A stretch of DNA of 64,000 nucleotides from Enhydrobacter aerosaccus (GCA_903832005.1 CAIKZO010000078.1:1-64000), one strand, 5' to 3'; numbered from the stretch's first letter, positions 1 to 8,075 are shown. Program-made: numbers and translations. The notes: generated by a model not told the origin, from the sequence alone.

Positions 1-52
1 ACCGCGGGCTTCCAGCCCGCTCATGATCAAGAGCGGGCTGGAAGCCCGCGGT
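1..52. repeat. Perfect 22-bp inverted repeat made of two small palindromes
   Basis: Bases 1-22 are the exact reverse complement of bases 31-52, with an 8-base loop at 23-30. Each arm also folds on itself as GCGGGCT-TCC-AGCCCGC (or its complement), so the element is a palindrome of palindromes. The right arm lies inside the last codons of the LysR gene, whose stop codon is in the loop. It resembles a REP-like extragenic palindrome or a rho-independent hairpin without a T tract. The left side may extend beyond the window. Confidence 0.8.
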
Positions 53-1004
53 CCGCTGAGTCGATCCCGCGTGCCACATCGAGCAGAAGACGGCGAAACC
101 AGCGGTGGCGCGGGTCGGCGTTGCTGCGTTCATGCCAGTAGAGTGCGCCGCGCAAGGGCGGCAGGGCGATCGGCGGGCGCAGGACACGGATGCCCAGGCG
201 CGGGTCGAGGCTCCACGTCAGACGCTCGGGAACGGTCGCGATGACGTCTGATTGCGCCACGACCTGCGGGATGGTGAGGAAGCTTTGCGCCAGCAGTACG
301 ATCCGCAGGCGTCGCGTAGCGTGGCGACGGCGGTAGGGCAGGCCGAGATACTGTTCGAGCGTCACGCTGCCCGCATCGGCGGGCAGGCCGCGCGTCACGG
401 CTATGGCGGGGCGCACGTGCGGCAGTTCGAAGAAGTCGCCGGTGCGCAGACGCTCACCCACGACCGGATGATTCTCGCGCACCAGGCAGACCAGGCGATC
501 CTCCGGCAAGCGGGCGAAGCGCGACTCCGGCCGCGGCTCGTGGATCCACGCGAGGCGGCAGTCGACTTCGCCGCTGTCGAGCCAGGTGCGGGCAAGATCG
601 GGATTGGGTGGCCGCAACTCGACCGAGACGCCGGGCGCCTCGGCCTGCAGGCGCGCGACAAGGGCGGGTGAGAGCAGCGTCTCGAAGTACTCCGGGAGAG
701 TGAGCACGAAGGTCGAGCGCTCGCTGGCCGGATCAAAACCGCGATCCGGCCGGGTGAGGCGGTCGACTGCCGCCACGATGGCACGTGCCTCGACGTCGAT
801 CTCCAGCGCGCGCGCCGTCGGCACCATGCCGTTGGCGGCGCGCACCAGCAGCGCATCGGCGAAGTGGGCGCGCAGTCGGGCCAGCACGTGGCTGACGGCG
901 GGTTGCGACAGGCCGAGGCGATCGGCGGCGCGCGTCACACTGCGTTCGCGCATCAGGGCGGTGAAGCAGCGCAGCGCCGGCAGGTCGAGTGACAGTTCAT
1001 TCAT
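27..1004 (-). CDS. LysR-family transcriptional regulator
   Basis: The 325-residue protein has the LysR layout. An N-terminal winged helix-turn-helix covers about residues 8-66 (key stretch AADRLGLSQPAVSHVLARL), followed by a substrate-binding domain to about residue 300. Length is typical of the family. It is divergent from the Rieske oxygenase at 1090 across an 85-base gap, the usual arrangement for a LysR regulator controlling its neighbour; the ligand is probably the oxygenase substrate or a metabolite of it (inference). The start ATG at 1004 lies inside a TTCATATGAA palindrome. The final codons are made from the right arm of the inverted repeat at 31-52, so the C-terminus may have been altered by insertion of that repeat. 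Confidence 0.9.
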   Translation of the reverse strand: MNELSLDLPALRCFTALMRERSVTRAADRLGLSQPAVSHVLARLRAHFADALLVRAANGMVPTARALEIDVEARAIVAAVDRLTRPDRGFDPASERSTFVLTLPEYFETLLSPALVARLQAEAPGVSVELRPPNPDLARTWLDSGEVDCRLAWIHEPRPESRFARLPEDRLVCLVRENHPVVGERLRTGDFFELPHVRPAIAVTRGLPADAGSVTLEQYLGLPYRRRHATRRLRIVLLAQSFLTIPQVVAQSDVIATVPERLTWSLDPRLGIRVLRPPIALPPLRGALYWHERSNADPRHRWFRRLLLDVARGIDSADRGLPARS

Positions 1005-1022
1005 ATGAAGAATGTACTACAT
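1000..1022. promoter_or_regulatory. Candidate operator between LysR and Rieske genes
   Basis: The divergent gap holds two short palindromes: TTCATATGAA at 1000-1009, overlapping the LysR start codon, and ATGTA-C-TACAT at 1012-1022. Both lie where LysR autoregulatory sites usually sit. No TTGACA/TATAAT pair is clear. The call rests on symmetry and position only. Confidence 0.35.
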
Positions 1023-1089
1023 GCATCTCATGTCATGGACGGTGGAATTGGCAGGTCTATACCTGAGCGTAAGAAAATCAGGAGGAAAC

Positions 1090-2361
1090 ATGCTGTCCCA
1101 CGCCGACAACGAGCTTCTGTGCCGGGTTGGACCGGGCACGCAGATGGGCGAGGTTTTCCGCCGCTTCTGGCACCCGGTCTGCCTGTCCGAGCAGCTTCCC
1201 GGTCCGGATTGCGATCCCGTGCGGGTCGAGATCCTGGGCGAGCGGCTGGTCGCGTTCCGCGACACGACCGGCACGCTGGGCCTGCTGGAAGAGGGCTGTC
1301 CGCATCGCGGCGTCTCGCTGGCGCTCGGCCGCAACGAGGACCACGGCCTGCGCTGCCTCTATCACGGCTGGAAGTTCGCGGTCGACGGCACGATCCTCGA
1401 CATGCCGAATTGCCCTGACGCGAGCCTGCGCCAGCGGCTCAAGGCCAAGACCTATCCGGTGCGCGACGCTGGCGGTTTCCTGTGGGCCTATCTCGGACCG
1501 GAAGAGAAGATGCCGCCGTTTCCCAAGTGGCGCTTCCTCGAGATCCCGGTGGCCAACATGCGCGTGAACCGCATCGACGCCGAGGTGAACTACATGCAGC
1601 AGCTCGAAGGCGGCGCCGACACCAGTCACGTTGGCATCCTGCATTCGAACTTCGCGCGGCCGGGGTGGATGACGGGCGCCTTCAATGCCAACACCGACCC
1701 GGACAATCCGGCGGCACTGGTCACCGGCGATCTCGCGCCGACGCTCTCGGTTGAGGACACGCCGTTCGGCTTCCATTACGCGGCGATCCGCCAGCTCGGC
1801 ACCGACGATGCCGACGGCCGGCGCAACGTGCGGATCACGCCGATCATCATGCCGACGACGCGCATCATCCCGTCGCCCGCCGTCCAGTTCATTATCTTCG
1901 AAGTGCCGATGAACGACACGCGCACCGCGACCTTCGCCGCGAGCTATCGCCTCGACGGCGCGCCGGTCGACCAGTGGAAGCTGAACGAGATGAGCGGCCG
2001 GCATAATCCCGCGCTGTTCGACGACAAGACCCATCGCTACATCGGCACGTGGGCCAACGGCTTCGGCCAGGACCGCGCGCAGATGAAGGACAACTGGAGC
2101 GGCATCAAGGGCGTGGTCATGGAGGACATGGCGATGGCGATGTCTCAGGGTGCGATCGCCGATCGCAGCAAGGAGCATCTCGTTCCCGCCGACCAGGCCG
2201 TCGTGCGCTGCCGTCGGCAGCTGCTCGAATCGGCCAAACGCGTGGCTGAAGGAGGCGATCCGATCGGCGTCGAGGTCGACGTCTCGACCATCCGCGCGAT
2301 CGACGCCACCGTGCCGGGCAATGTGCGCTGGCAGGACCTTGTCGCGCCAGGAGCCGAGTGA
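1090..2361 (+). CDS. Rieske [2Fe-2S] aromatic ring-hydroxylating oxygenase, alpha subunit
   Basis: This 423-residue protein is a Rieske non-heme iron oxygenase. The Rieske cluster ligands are C70/H72 (in CPHRG) and C89/H92 (in CLYHGW). The mononuclear iron site is a D-x2-H-x4-H triad near residues 177-185 (DTSHVGILH). The family inserts O2 into aromatic or other organic substrates, or demethylates them, with electrons from a separate reductase. No reductase or ferredoxin is encoded nearby. The ATG at 1090 is chosen because AGGAGGAAAC lies directly upstream; an earlier in-frame start at 1012 lacks a ribosome site. The next gene starts on its stop codon, so the two are translationally coupled. 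The substrate cannot be read from sequence; it is of the phthalate/vanillate-type subfamily. Confidence 0.9.
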   Translation: MLSHADNELLCRVGPGTQMGEVFRRFWHPVCLSEQLPGPDCDPVRVEILGERLVAFRDTTGTLGLLEEGCPHRGVSLALGRNEDHGLRCLYHGWKFAVDGTILDMPNCPDASLRQRLKAKTYPVRDAGGFLWAYLGPEEKMPPFPKWRFLEIPVANMRVNRIDAEVNYMQQLEGGADTSHVGILHSNFARPGWMTGAFNANTDPDNPAALVTGDLAPTLSVEDTPFGFHYAAIRQLGTDDADGRRNVRITPIIMPTTRIIPSPAVQFIIFEVPMNDTRTATFAASYRLDGAPVDQWKLNEMSGRHNPALFDDKTHRYIGTWANGFGQDRAQMKDNWSGIKGVVMEDMAMAMSQGAIADRSKEHLVPADQAVVRCRRQLLESAKRVAEGGDPIGVEVDVSTIRAIDATVPGNVRWQDLVAPGAE

Positions 2362-3335
2362 TGAAGCGCCTTCTCCTCGCACTCGCCGCGCCCCTGGCCG
2401 CAATCGCTGCTTTCGCTTCGCCGGCCGTAGCCAAGTATCCTGAACGGGCGATCAGTATCATCGTGCCGCTGCCACCGGGCGGTCCGGCGGACACGGTCGC
2501 ACGCGTGGTGGGCCAGAAGCTGCAGGAGCGGCTGGGCCAACCCGTCACCATTGACAACCGGCCGGGCGCGCTCGGCCTGATCGGCGCGGAGATCGGCGCG
2601 CACGCCAAGCCCGACGGCTACACCATCGTCATGGTGAGCTCGGGCCTCGCGATCCAGGCGGCGACCCAACCCAAGACGATCCATTTCGACGTGCACAAGG
2701 ATCTCGACCCCGTGACCTATGCGGTGAAAGTGCCGATGGTCGTGGCGACCGGCCCGAACGCGCCGTTCAAGACGATGAAGGAGTTCGTCGAATACGCGAA
2801 GAGCCGGCCCGGCCAGTTGTCGGTCGGTGTCAGCCCCGGCCTCGGTGGCACGGCGCATCTCACGCTCGAGCGTATGAAGCTCGGCGTCGGGCTCGATGTC
2901 GTGGCCGTGCCCTACAAGGGCAGTGCACCCGCGATCCAGGCGCTGCTTTCGGGCGAGGTGCCGGCGGTGATCGACACTCTGGCCGGCATGTCGGGCCTGG
3001 TCGACGATGGCAAGATCCGCGCGATGGCGATGCTGACCGAGCAGCCAGCGATCAACCACGAGAAGATCCCGACCATCGCCGCCGCCGGCTTCCCGGGCTA
3101 CGCGGCCGACACCTGGAACGGATTCATGGTGCCGGGCGGCACGCCGCAGGAGATCGTCGTGTTGCTCCACAAGGAGATCGTGGCGATCCTGGCGTTGCCC
3201 GACGTGAAGGAGAAGATCCTGTCGGTCGGGCTCGAGCCTGCGACCAACACGCCCGCCGAGTTCAAGCAGAGTTTCGACGCCGCGATCGCCACCTGGAGCA
3301 AGGTGGCGACCGACGCGAAGCTTTCGTTCGATTAG
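2361..3335 (+). CDS. Bug/TctC-family tripartite tricarboxylate transporter substrate-binding protein
   Basis: The 324-residue exported protein has an N-terminal signal peptide (about residues 1-25, cleavage near AVA-KYP). It then shows the Bug fold hallmarks: an early IVPLPPGGPADTVAR loop, a DNRPGA motif, PDGYT, and VPYKGSAPA in the second lobe. Bug proteins bind carboxylated ligands in the periplasm for TctAB permeases or for sensing. No tctA or tctB is present here, so the partner must be elsewhere. The ATG at 2361 overlaps the TGA of the Rieske gene (ATGA-type junction), implying coupled expression. It may therefore bind the oxygenase substrate (inference). Confidence 0.9.
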   Translation: MKRLLLALAAPLAAIAAFASPAVAKYPERAISIIVPLPPGGPADTVARVVGQKLQERLGQPVTIDNRPGALGLIGAEIGAHAKPDGYTIVMVSSGLAIQAATQPKTIHFDVHKDLDPVTYAVKVPMVVATGPNAPFKTMKEFVEYAKSRPGQLSVGVSPGLGGTAHLTLERMKLGVGLDVVAVPYKGSAPAIQALLSGEVPAVIDTLAGMSGLVDDGKIRAMAMLTEQPAINHEKIPTIAAAGFPGYAADTWNGFMVPGGTPQEIVVLLHKEIVAILALPDVKEKILSVGLEPATNTPAEFKQSFDAAIATWSKVATDAKLSFD

Positions 3336-3347
3336 GGCGGGCGGCGG

Positions 3348-4454
3348 CTACTCGGCCGCCAGCCGCTGCATCTTCGGCTTGAGGTGCTGCAGCTTCGGCG
3401 CCACCTCGCGCGACAGCAGCTCCAGCGAGTGGCGCCAGGCCTCCGGCTTGTCGACATAGTCGAAGCCGAACACCAGCAGTTGCCCGAAGCCGCCGACCTC
3501 GTCGTAGATCTTCTCGATCTTCTCGATGACGGTCTTGGGCGAGCCCACGATCCAGTTGTGCTTGGCGCAGTATTCCGGCGTCACGTCGGAGTCGGGCGCG
3601 GCCGGATCGTGCTTCAGATATTCGAAGAAGCCGAACTGGGCGAGCAGTGGCAGGAAGTACTCCCGCATCATGCGGCCCATGTTCGAGCCGACCGAAAGCC
3701 GCATCGCTTCCTCGTCGGTGTCGGCCACGAAGACCTCGCGCACCAGGCGCCAGTCGTTGCGGTCGGCGGTGCGGCCGACCTTGGCGGCGCCGGCCTCGAC
3801 CGATTCCCAGTGGCTCTTCACGTAGCCGGGGTTGAGGTTGAGGCTCATCGGCAGGAAGCCCTTTTCACCTGCGAGCTTCAGCGTGTCGGAATTCTTCGAC
3901 AGGCCCGCCACGCCAATCGGCGGGTGCGGTGTCTGCAGCGGCTTGATGTGCGGCTTCAGGAACCCGAACATCGTGTCGGGTTTGGTGACGTGCCAGTACT
4001 TGCCCTTGTAGTCGAAGGGCTCGGTCGAACTCCACAGCTTCAGGATGATGTCGAGCGCCTCGCGGGTCATGTCGCGGTTGGCGCCCGACATGCCGTCGAC
4101 ATTGAACATCGCCCAGTCGCTCGGCAGGCCCGACGCCGCCACGCCGAAGTTGAGCCGGCCGCCGGAAATGTGGTCGAGCATGGCCACGCGATTGGCGAGC
4201 TCGGCCGGGTGATGATACGGCAGCAGGAAGCCACCGGGGCCGAGGCGGATGTTCTTGGTCTGCAGGAGGCCCTGCGCGACCAGGAGATCGGGCGAGGGAT
4301 GCGGCTCCCACGGGGCGGTGTGATGTTCGCCGATCCAGCATTCGGTGAAGCCCAGCTCATCGAGCCAGCGGATGACTTGAAGGTCCCACTCGTGGCCGTC
4401 CTTGAGGGCGCGCTCGGGTGGATGAGACGGCATCGTGAAATATCCGAACTGCAT
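3348..4454 (-). CDS. LLM-class flavin-dependent monooxygenase (luciferase-like)
   Basis: This 368-residue protein belongs to the bacterial luciferase-like TIM-barrel family. It begins with the typical FGYFTMPSH strand, then CWIGEHH, LGPGGFLLPYHHP and a late WIVGSPKTVIEKI segment that packs on the FMN phosphate. Such enzymes use reduced FMN from a separate reductase to oxygenate substrates. A strong site, AAAGGAGGAAACG, precedes the ATG. It lies downstream of the TetR gene on the same strand, separated by 124 bases with tandem GC hairpins. It converges on the Bug gene with only 12 bases between stops. Its role in the same degradation route as the two Rieske oxygenases is inferred from context. 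Confidence 0.88.
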   Translation of the reverse strand: MQFGYFTMPSHPPERALKDGHEWDLQVIRWLDELGFTECWIGEHHTAPWEPHPSPDLLVAQGLLQTKNIRLGPGGFLLPYHHPAELANRVAMLDHISGGRLNFGVAASGLPSDWAMFNVDGMSGANRDMTREALDIILKLWSSTEPFDYKGKYWHVTKPDTMFGFLKPHIKPLQTPHPPIGVAGLSKNSDTLKLAGEKGFLPMSLNLNPGYVKSHWESVEAGAAKVGRTADRNDWRLVREVFVADTDEEAMRLSVGSNMGRMMREYFLPLLAQFGFFEYLKHDPAAPDSDVTPEYCAKHNWIVGSPKTVIEKIEKIYDEVGGFGQLLVFGFDYVDKPEAWRHSLELLSREVAPKLQHLKPKMQRLAAE

Positions 4455-4538
4455 CGTTTCCTCCTTTGCTTTGCTTATCCGGGAAGTCGACTACCGTCGG
4501 CCGGCCCGCGCAAGGGTGCGAAATCGCATTGCAGGTCG

Positions 4539-4578
4539 CCCGCCAAGGCGGGGTGCAGTGTGCCCCGCCGAGGCGGGG
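4539..4578. repeat. Two tandem GC-rich mini-hairpins
   Basis: CCCGCC-AA-GGCGGG (4539-4552) and CCCCGCC-GA-GGCGGGG (4563-4578) are nearly identical short palindromes ten bases apart. They sit immediately after the TetR stop codon and before the flavin monooxygenase on the minus strand. They could end or attenuate transcription from tetR, or be a short dispersed palindrome. No T tract follows. Confidence 0.5.
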
Positions 4579-5217
4579 TCAGGTGGCCGCCGGATAGAGC
4601 TTCAGCAACGCGTCGGTCGCCGCTTCGGCACGTTGCCGGATTTCCGCTGCGGCAGGGGGCTCGATGACGCCCAGCATGAGGCGCACGGGAATGTCGCCGA
4701 ACAGCAGCGAGAAGAATTGTCCGCTCATACGATTGGGATCGCCCTCGCCGAGGAAGCTTGCGTCCTGCGCGCGCTTCATCATCAGGCCGAGTGCCAGGCG
4801 GTTGGGTTCGCGGCCCGAGCTTTCGAGGATATGGCCCAGTTCCGATGTTCGGCCAGCCTCCGCCACGGCGAGGCGGTTCATCGCCGTGACGGCGGGATGG
4901 CAGAGGGCGGCGAGCGCGGTCATGCCGTAACGCGTCAGCGCGGCCGCGAAGGCCGGTCTGTCGGCGACGTCGGGCAGGGCGAGCGGCGCCTGCATGCGGT
5001 CCGCGGTGGTGGCGATCAATGCCTCCAGGATGCCGCTCTTGCTGCCGAACTCGGCATAGAGCTCGCGCTTGGAGACTTTGGCGCGCGTGGCGATTTCGAG
5101 CGTGCTGGCGCCGGCATATCCCTGTTCCATCAGCACGTCGAAAGCCGCGATGAGGATGGCGCGGCGGCGCGGCGGCAGGTTGTCGAGCGGCGTCTGTTTT
5201 TTCACTTTCTTTGCCAT
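4579..5217 (-). CDS. TetR/AcrR-family transcriptional regulator
   Basis: A 212-residue regulator. The N-terminal helix-turn-helix spans about residues 17-63, with recognition region EIATRAKVSKRELYAEFGSK, followed by a helical ligand-binding C-terminal domain (a WHG-like or AefR-like C-terminal half). I place the start at 5217 (MAKKVKK). A longer reading from 5247 would run through GGTACC repeats that look like operator DNA, and neither start has a strong ribosome site. It is divergent from the second Rieske gene, and the 80-base gap is filled with the GGTAC boxes it probably binds. The likely role is repression of the Rieske/aldehyde dehydrogenase pair until substrate appears (inference). Confidence 0.88.
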   Translation of the reverse strand: MAKKVKKQTPLDNLPPRRRAILIAAFDVLMEQGYAGASTLEIATRAKVSKRELYAEFGSKSGILEALIATTADRMQAPLALPDVADRPAFAAALTRYGMTALAALCHPAVTAMNRLAVAEAGRTSELGHILESSGREPNRLALGLMMKRAQDASFLGEGDPNRMSGQFFSLLFGDIPVRLMLGVIEPPAAAEIRQRAEAATDALLKLYPAAT

Positions 5218-5229
5218 GTCACTTGACTC

Positions 5230-5277
5230 GGTACCGACTGGTACCATACCTACTGTTCATTGGTACTTATTGGTACC
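5230..5277. promoter_or_regulatory. Four phased GGTAC boxes, probable TetR operator
   Basis: GGTACC occurs at 5230-5235, 5240-5245 and 5272-5277, and GGTACT at 5262-5267. Boxes 1-2 and boxes 3-4 are each exactly 10 bases apart, one helical turn. The outer context reads CTGGTACCA at 5238-5246 and TTGGTACCAG at 5270-5279. The pairs fill the gap between the TetR start (5217) and the Rieske ribosome site (5285). This is the layout expected for cooperative binding of two repressor dimers. Confidence 0.65.
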
Positions 5278-5297
5278 AGAAACCAAAGGAGGCGGCC

Positions 5298-6236
5298 ATG
5301 GGTGTCGTGAGTTCCAAGACCGAGCTGGCGAAGATGCATCCGAGCGACATCGGCGCGGGGTTCCACCGCTCCTGGTATCCGGTGTGCCTCGCCGCCACGC
5401 TCACGGCTGAGACGGTGATCGGGTTGGAGTTCCTGGGCGAACGCGTCGTGGTGTGGCGCGATCCTGCCGGCAAGCCTGCGGTGCAGACTGCCTGGTGTCC
5501 GCATCTCGGCGCGGATCTCTCGCTGGGCAAGATCGTCGAGGGGCGGTTGCGCTGCCCCTATCATCACTGGTCGTTCGAGGCGGGCGGTGCCTGCACCAAC
5601 ATCCCGACCGGCGACAAGATTCCGTCGGCCGCGCGGCTTTTCTCCTATCCGACTGTCGAGGCCTGGGGCCTCGTGTGGGCCTACAACGGCGAGCAGGCCG
5701 ACGTCGCGCCGCCGGTGCTGCCCGACGCAGAGGAGGACGCGCTCCACTTCGAGACAATCGAGCGCGGCGAGCGGCCGTGGGACACCTGGGTCGCGACCTC
5801 CAACGGCGTCGACTTCCAGCACCTGCGCACCTTGCACGGCCTGCCGGGCAACTCGATGCCGGAGACGCTCGAGGTCGAGGCCGGCGCGATCGAGTTCACC
5901 TCCGAGAGTCCCTTTCACCTGCAGCACGGCCGCATCACCGGCACCAACGTCTTCGCGCAGCACCTCCGGTTGGGCGGCGTCGACATGTTCCAGATGTTCG
6001 CCGGCACGCCGGTCGGCCCGCGCCGGTCGCGTGGCTTCGTCGTGGTCGGTGTGCCCAAGGGCCAGGCTGCGCGCCTGCCCGAAGTGCGCGCCATGGTCGA
6101 GCGACTGAGCGAGGAGGACGCGCCAGTGCTGAGCACCATCCGTTTCCGTCGCGGCCTGCTGACCGCGTCGGATCGCCACCTCGCGCGCTACTTCAAGTAT
6201 GTCGAGGAGTTCCCGACGTTCCTGCCGCCACTGTAG
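5298..6236 (+). CDS. Rieske [2Fe-2S] oxygenase, second copy
   Basis: This 312-residue Rieske oxygenase has cluster ligands C67/H69 (CPHLG) and C86/H89 (CPYHHW). Its mononuclear iron triad is D172, H175, H180 (DFQHLRTLH). It is about 110 residues shorter than the protein at 1090 and not a recent duplicate, as only the motifs agree. The ATG at 5298 is chosen because AAAGGAGG lies six bases upstream; a longer frame from 5211 would translate the operator repeats. The aldehyde dehydrogenase follows after 60 bases on the same strand, so an oxygenase product may be, or release, an aldehyde (inference). No cognate reductase is present. Confidence 0.88.
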   Translation: MGVVSSKTELAKMHPSDIGAGFHRSWYPVCLAATLTAETVIGLEFLGERVVVWRDPAGKPAVQTAWCPHLGADLSLGKIVEGRLRCPYHHWSFEAGGACTNIPTGDKIPSAARLFSYPTVEAWGLVWAYNGEQADVAPPVLPDAEEDALHFETIERGERPWDTWVATSNGVDFQHLRTLHGLPGNSMPETLEVEAGAIEFTSESPFHLQHGRITGTNVFAQHLRLGGVDMFQMFAGTPVGPRRSRGFVVVGVPKGQAARLPEVRAMVERLSEEDAPVLSTIRFRRGLLTASDRHLARYFKYVEEFPTFLPPL

Positions 6237-6296
6237 CGGCCGGCCCCAAGAGAGGGGTAACATCCCGCCTTGATGTAAATTCAAGGAGGAACGGCC

Positions 6297-7748
6297 ATGC
6301 AGGAACGGCTTCAATTCTATATCGACGGCAAGTGGGTCGATCCGGTCACGCCCAAGACGATCGACGTGATCAACCCCGCCAACGAGGAAGCCTTCGCACG
6401 CATCTCGCTGGGCTCCAAGGCCGATGTGGACAAGGCGGTCGTGGCCGCCCGCCGGGCCTTCGAGACCTATTCGCGCACCACGCGCGAGGAACGTCTGGCG
6501 CTGCTCGAGAAGATCATCGCCGTCTACAAGGGCAAGTTCCAGGCGATCGCCGAGGCGATCAGCGAGGAGATGGGCGCGCCGCTGTGGCTCTCCAAGGCGG
6601 CGCAGGCCGCCACAGGCCTCGGTCACCTGAACGAGACGCTGAAGATCCTCAAGGATTTCGCGTTCGAGGAAACGCGCGGCAGCACGGCGATCGTCAAGGA
6701 GCCGGTCGGCGTCTGCGGCTTCATCACCCCGTGGAACTGGCCGATCAACCAGATCGTCTGCAAGGTGGCGCCGGCGCTCGCGGCGGGCTGCACGATCATC
6801 CTCAAGCCGTCCGAAGTGGCGCCGATGAACGCCATGCTGTTCGCCGACGTGCTGCACGAAGCGGGCGTGCCGCCGGGCGTGTTCAACCTGATCAACGGCG
6901 ATGGCCCGACGGTCGGCGAGGCGATGTCGTCTCACCCCGGCATCGATATGATGTCGTTCACCGGCTCGACCCGCGCCGGCATTGCGGTCGCCAAGGCCGC
7001 CGCCGATACGGTCAAGCGCGTGGCTCAGGAGCTGGGCGGCAAGTCGGCCAACATCGTGCTCGACGATGCGGACCTCGCGCGCGCTGTCTCGTCCGGCGTG
7101 TCGAGCATGATGCTCAACTCCGGCCAGTCCTGTAACGCGCCCTCGCGCATGTTCGTGCCGCGCAGCCAGAACGACGCCGCCATCGCCATCGCCAAGGCCG
7201 CGGCCGAGAAGGTGAAGTGCATCGATCCCAAGACGGCCGACGCCGGCATGGGCACGATCGGTCCCGTCGTGAGCGAGGTCCAGTTCAACAAGATCCAGGC
7301 GCTGATCCAGAAGGGTATCGACGAGGGCGCCACCCTGGTCGCGGGCGGCCCCGGGCGCCCGGAAAACATGAACCGTGGCTACTACGTGCGGCCGACGGTG
7401 TTCGCCAACGTGACCAGCGACATGACGATCGCGCGCGAAGAGATCTTCGGGCCGGTCCTCACCATGCTGGCCTACGACACCGAGGAAGAGGCGATCGCCC
7501 AGGCCAACGACACGGTCTATGGCCTATCGGGCTACGTGCAATCCGGCAGTCTCGACCGCGCCCGCAAGGTCGCGTCGCAGCTCCGTACCGGCAACGTGCA
7601 CCTGAATGGCGCCGGCCCCGATTTCGGCGCGCCCTTCGGTGGCTACAAGCAGTCGGGCAACGGCCGCGAATGGGGCGATCATGGTTTCGCGGAATTCCTC
7701 GAGACCAAGGCCGTGATGGGCTGGGCGCCCAAGCCCAAGGCGGCCTAG
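6297..7748 (+). CDS. NAD(P)-dependent aldehyde dehydrogenase family protein
   Basis: A 483-residue protein of normal family length. It has the substrate-stabilising Asn147 (TPWNWP), general base Glu245 (QELGGKSAN), the catalytic Cys279 (NSGQSCNAP) and the C-terminal GPVLTML and GGYKQSGNGRE segments. The family oxidises aldehydes to acids with NAD(P)+, through a thiohemiacetal on the Cys. AAGGAGGAACGGCC precedes the ATG. It lies downstream of the second Rieske gene and is probably cotranscribed with it under TetR control. A strong terminator follows at 7767. The natural substrate is unknown. Confidence 0.93.
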   Translation: MQERLQFYIDGKWVDPVTPKTIDVINPANEEAFARISLGSKADVDKAVVAARRAFETYSRTTREERLALLEKIIAVYKGKFQAIAEAISEEMGAPLWLSKAAQAATGLGHLNETLKILKDFAFEETRGSTAIVKEPVGVCGFITPWNWPINQIVCKVAPALAAGCTIILKPSEVAPMNAMLFADVLHEAGVPPGVFNLINGDGPTVGEAMSSHPGIDMMSFTGSTRAGIAVAKAAADTVKRVAQELGGKSANIVLDDADLARAVSSGVSSMMLNSGQSCNAPSRMFVPRSQNDAAIAIAKAAAEKVKCIDPKTADAGMGTIGPVVSEVQFNKIQALIQKGIDEGATLVAGGPGRPENMNRGYYVRPTVFANVTSDMTIAREEIFGPVLTMLAYDTEEEAIAQANDTVYGLSGYVQSGSLDRARKVASQLRTGNVHLNGAGPDFGAPFGGYKQSGNGREWGDHGFAEFLETKAVMGWAPKPKAA

Positions 7749-7766
7749 TAGCCGGTCAGACCAACG

Positions 7767-7796
7767 AAAAAGCCGCCCGGAAGGGCGGCTTTTTTT
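7767..7796. terminator. Bidirectional rho-independent terminator
   Basis: AAAAAGCCGCCC (7767-7778), loop GGAA, then GGGCGGCTTTTT, with T continuing to 7796. The perfect stem flanked by A and T tracts can terminate both the aldehyde dehydrogenase transcript (plus) and the rpmG transcript (minus). Confidence 0.92.
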
Positions 7797-7819
7797 ATCA
7801 GCGACGAGGTCGCCGAAGG

Positions 7820-7987
7820 TTACTTGATCTTCGATTCCTTGAAGACGACATGCTTGCGCGCGACCGGATCGTACTTCTTCAGTTCGAGCTTCTCGGTCTT
7901 GGTGCGCGGGTTCTTCTTGGTCACGTAGTAGAAGCCGGTGTCGGCGCTGGAAATCATCTTGATCAGGATCGAGGTCGGCTTGGCCAT
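7820..7987 (-). CDS. rpmG: 50S ribosomal protein L33
   Basis: A 55-residue basic protein beginning [19 protein letters not shown], then [11 protein letters not shown] and a Lys-rich C-terminus ending KESKIK. This matches bacterial L33, a large-subunit protein near the E site. It lacks the CxxC pairs of zinc-binding L33, so it is the zinc-independent (C-minus) type. The start ATG at 7987 has AAGGA upstream. It is flanked by a near-consensus promoter and the bidirectional terminator, indicating a monocistronic unit. Confidence 0.95.
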   Translation of the reverse strand: MAKPTSILIKMISSADTGFYYVTKKNPRTKTEKLELKKYDPVARKHVVFKESKIK

Positions 7988-8047
7988 GGTCTTTGTCCTT
8001 AAGCCCCATACCCCTAGATTGAGGGGGGCGAATTCCGTGGAGGCGGC

Positions 8048-8075
8048 AAATTAGTCGCCCAAACTGCGGTGTCAA
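8048..8075 (-). promoter_or_regulatory. Sigma-70-type promoter of rpmG
   Basis: On the minus strand a perfect -35 TTGACA (8075-8070) is followed after 16 bases by TAATTT (8053-8048). This leaves a leader of about 55 bases before rpmG. Such a strong promoter suits a ribosomal protein gene. Confidence 0.7.

Noticed and set aside
1078-2403. 441-residue minus-strand open frame opposite the first Rieske gene
   Set aside because: It has no recognisable motif and mirrors a well-supported coding gene; high GC content leaves long antisense frames open.
5250-6935. 561-residue minus-strand frame opposite the second Rieske and aldehyde dehydrogenase genes
   Set aside because: His/Arg-rich shadow frame with no domain; the plus strand has intact catalytic motifs and ribosome sites.
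7524-8075. 183-residue minus-strand frame across rpmG
   Set aside because: It overlaps L33 in another frame, runs through the terminator and has no motifs.
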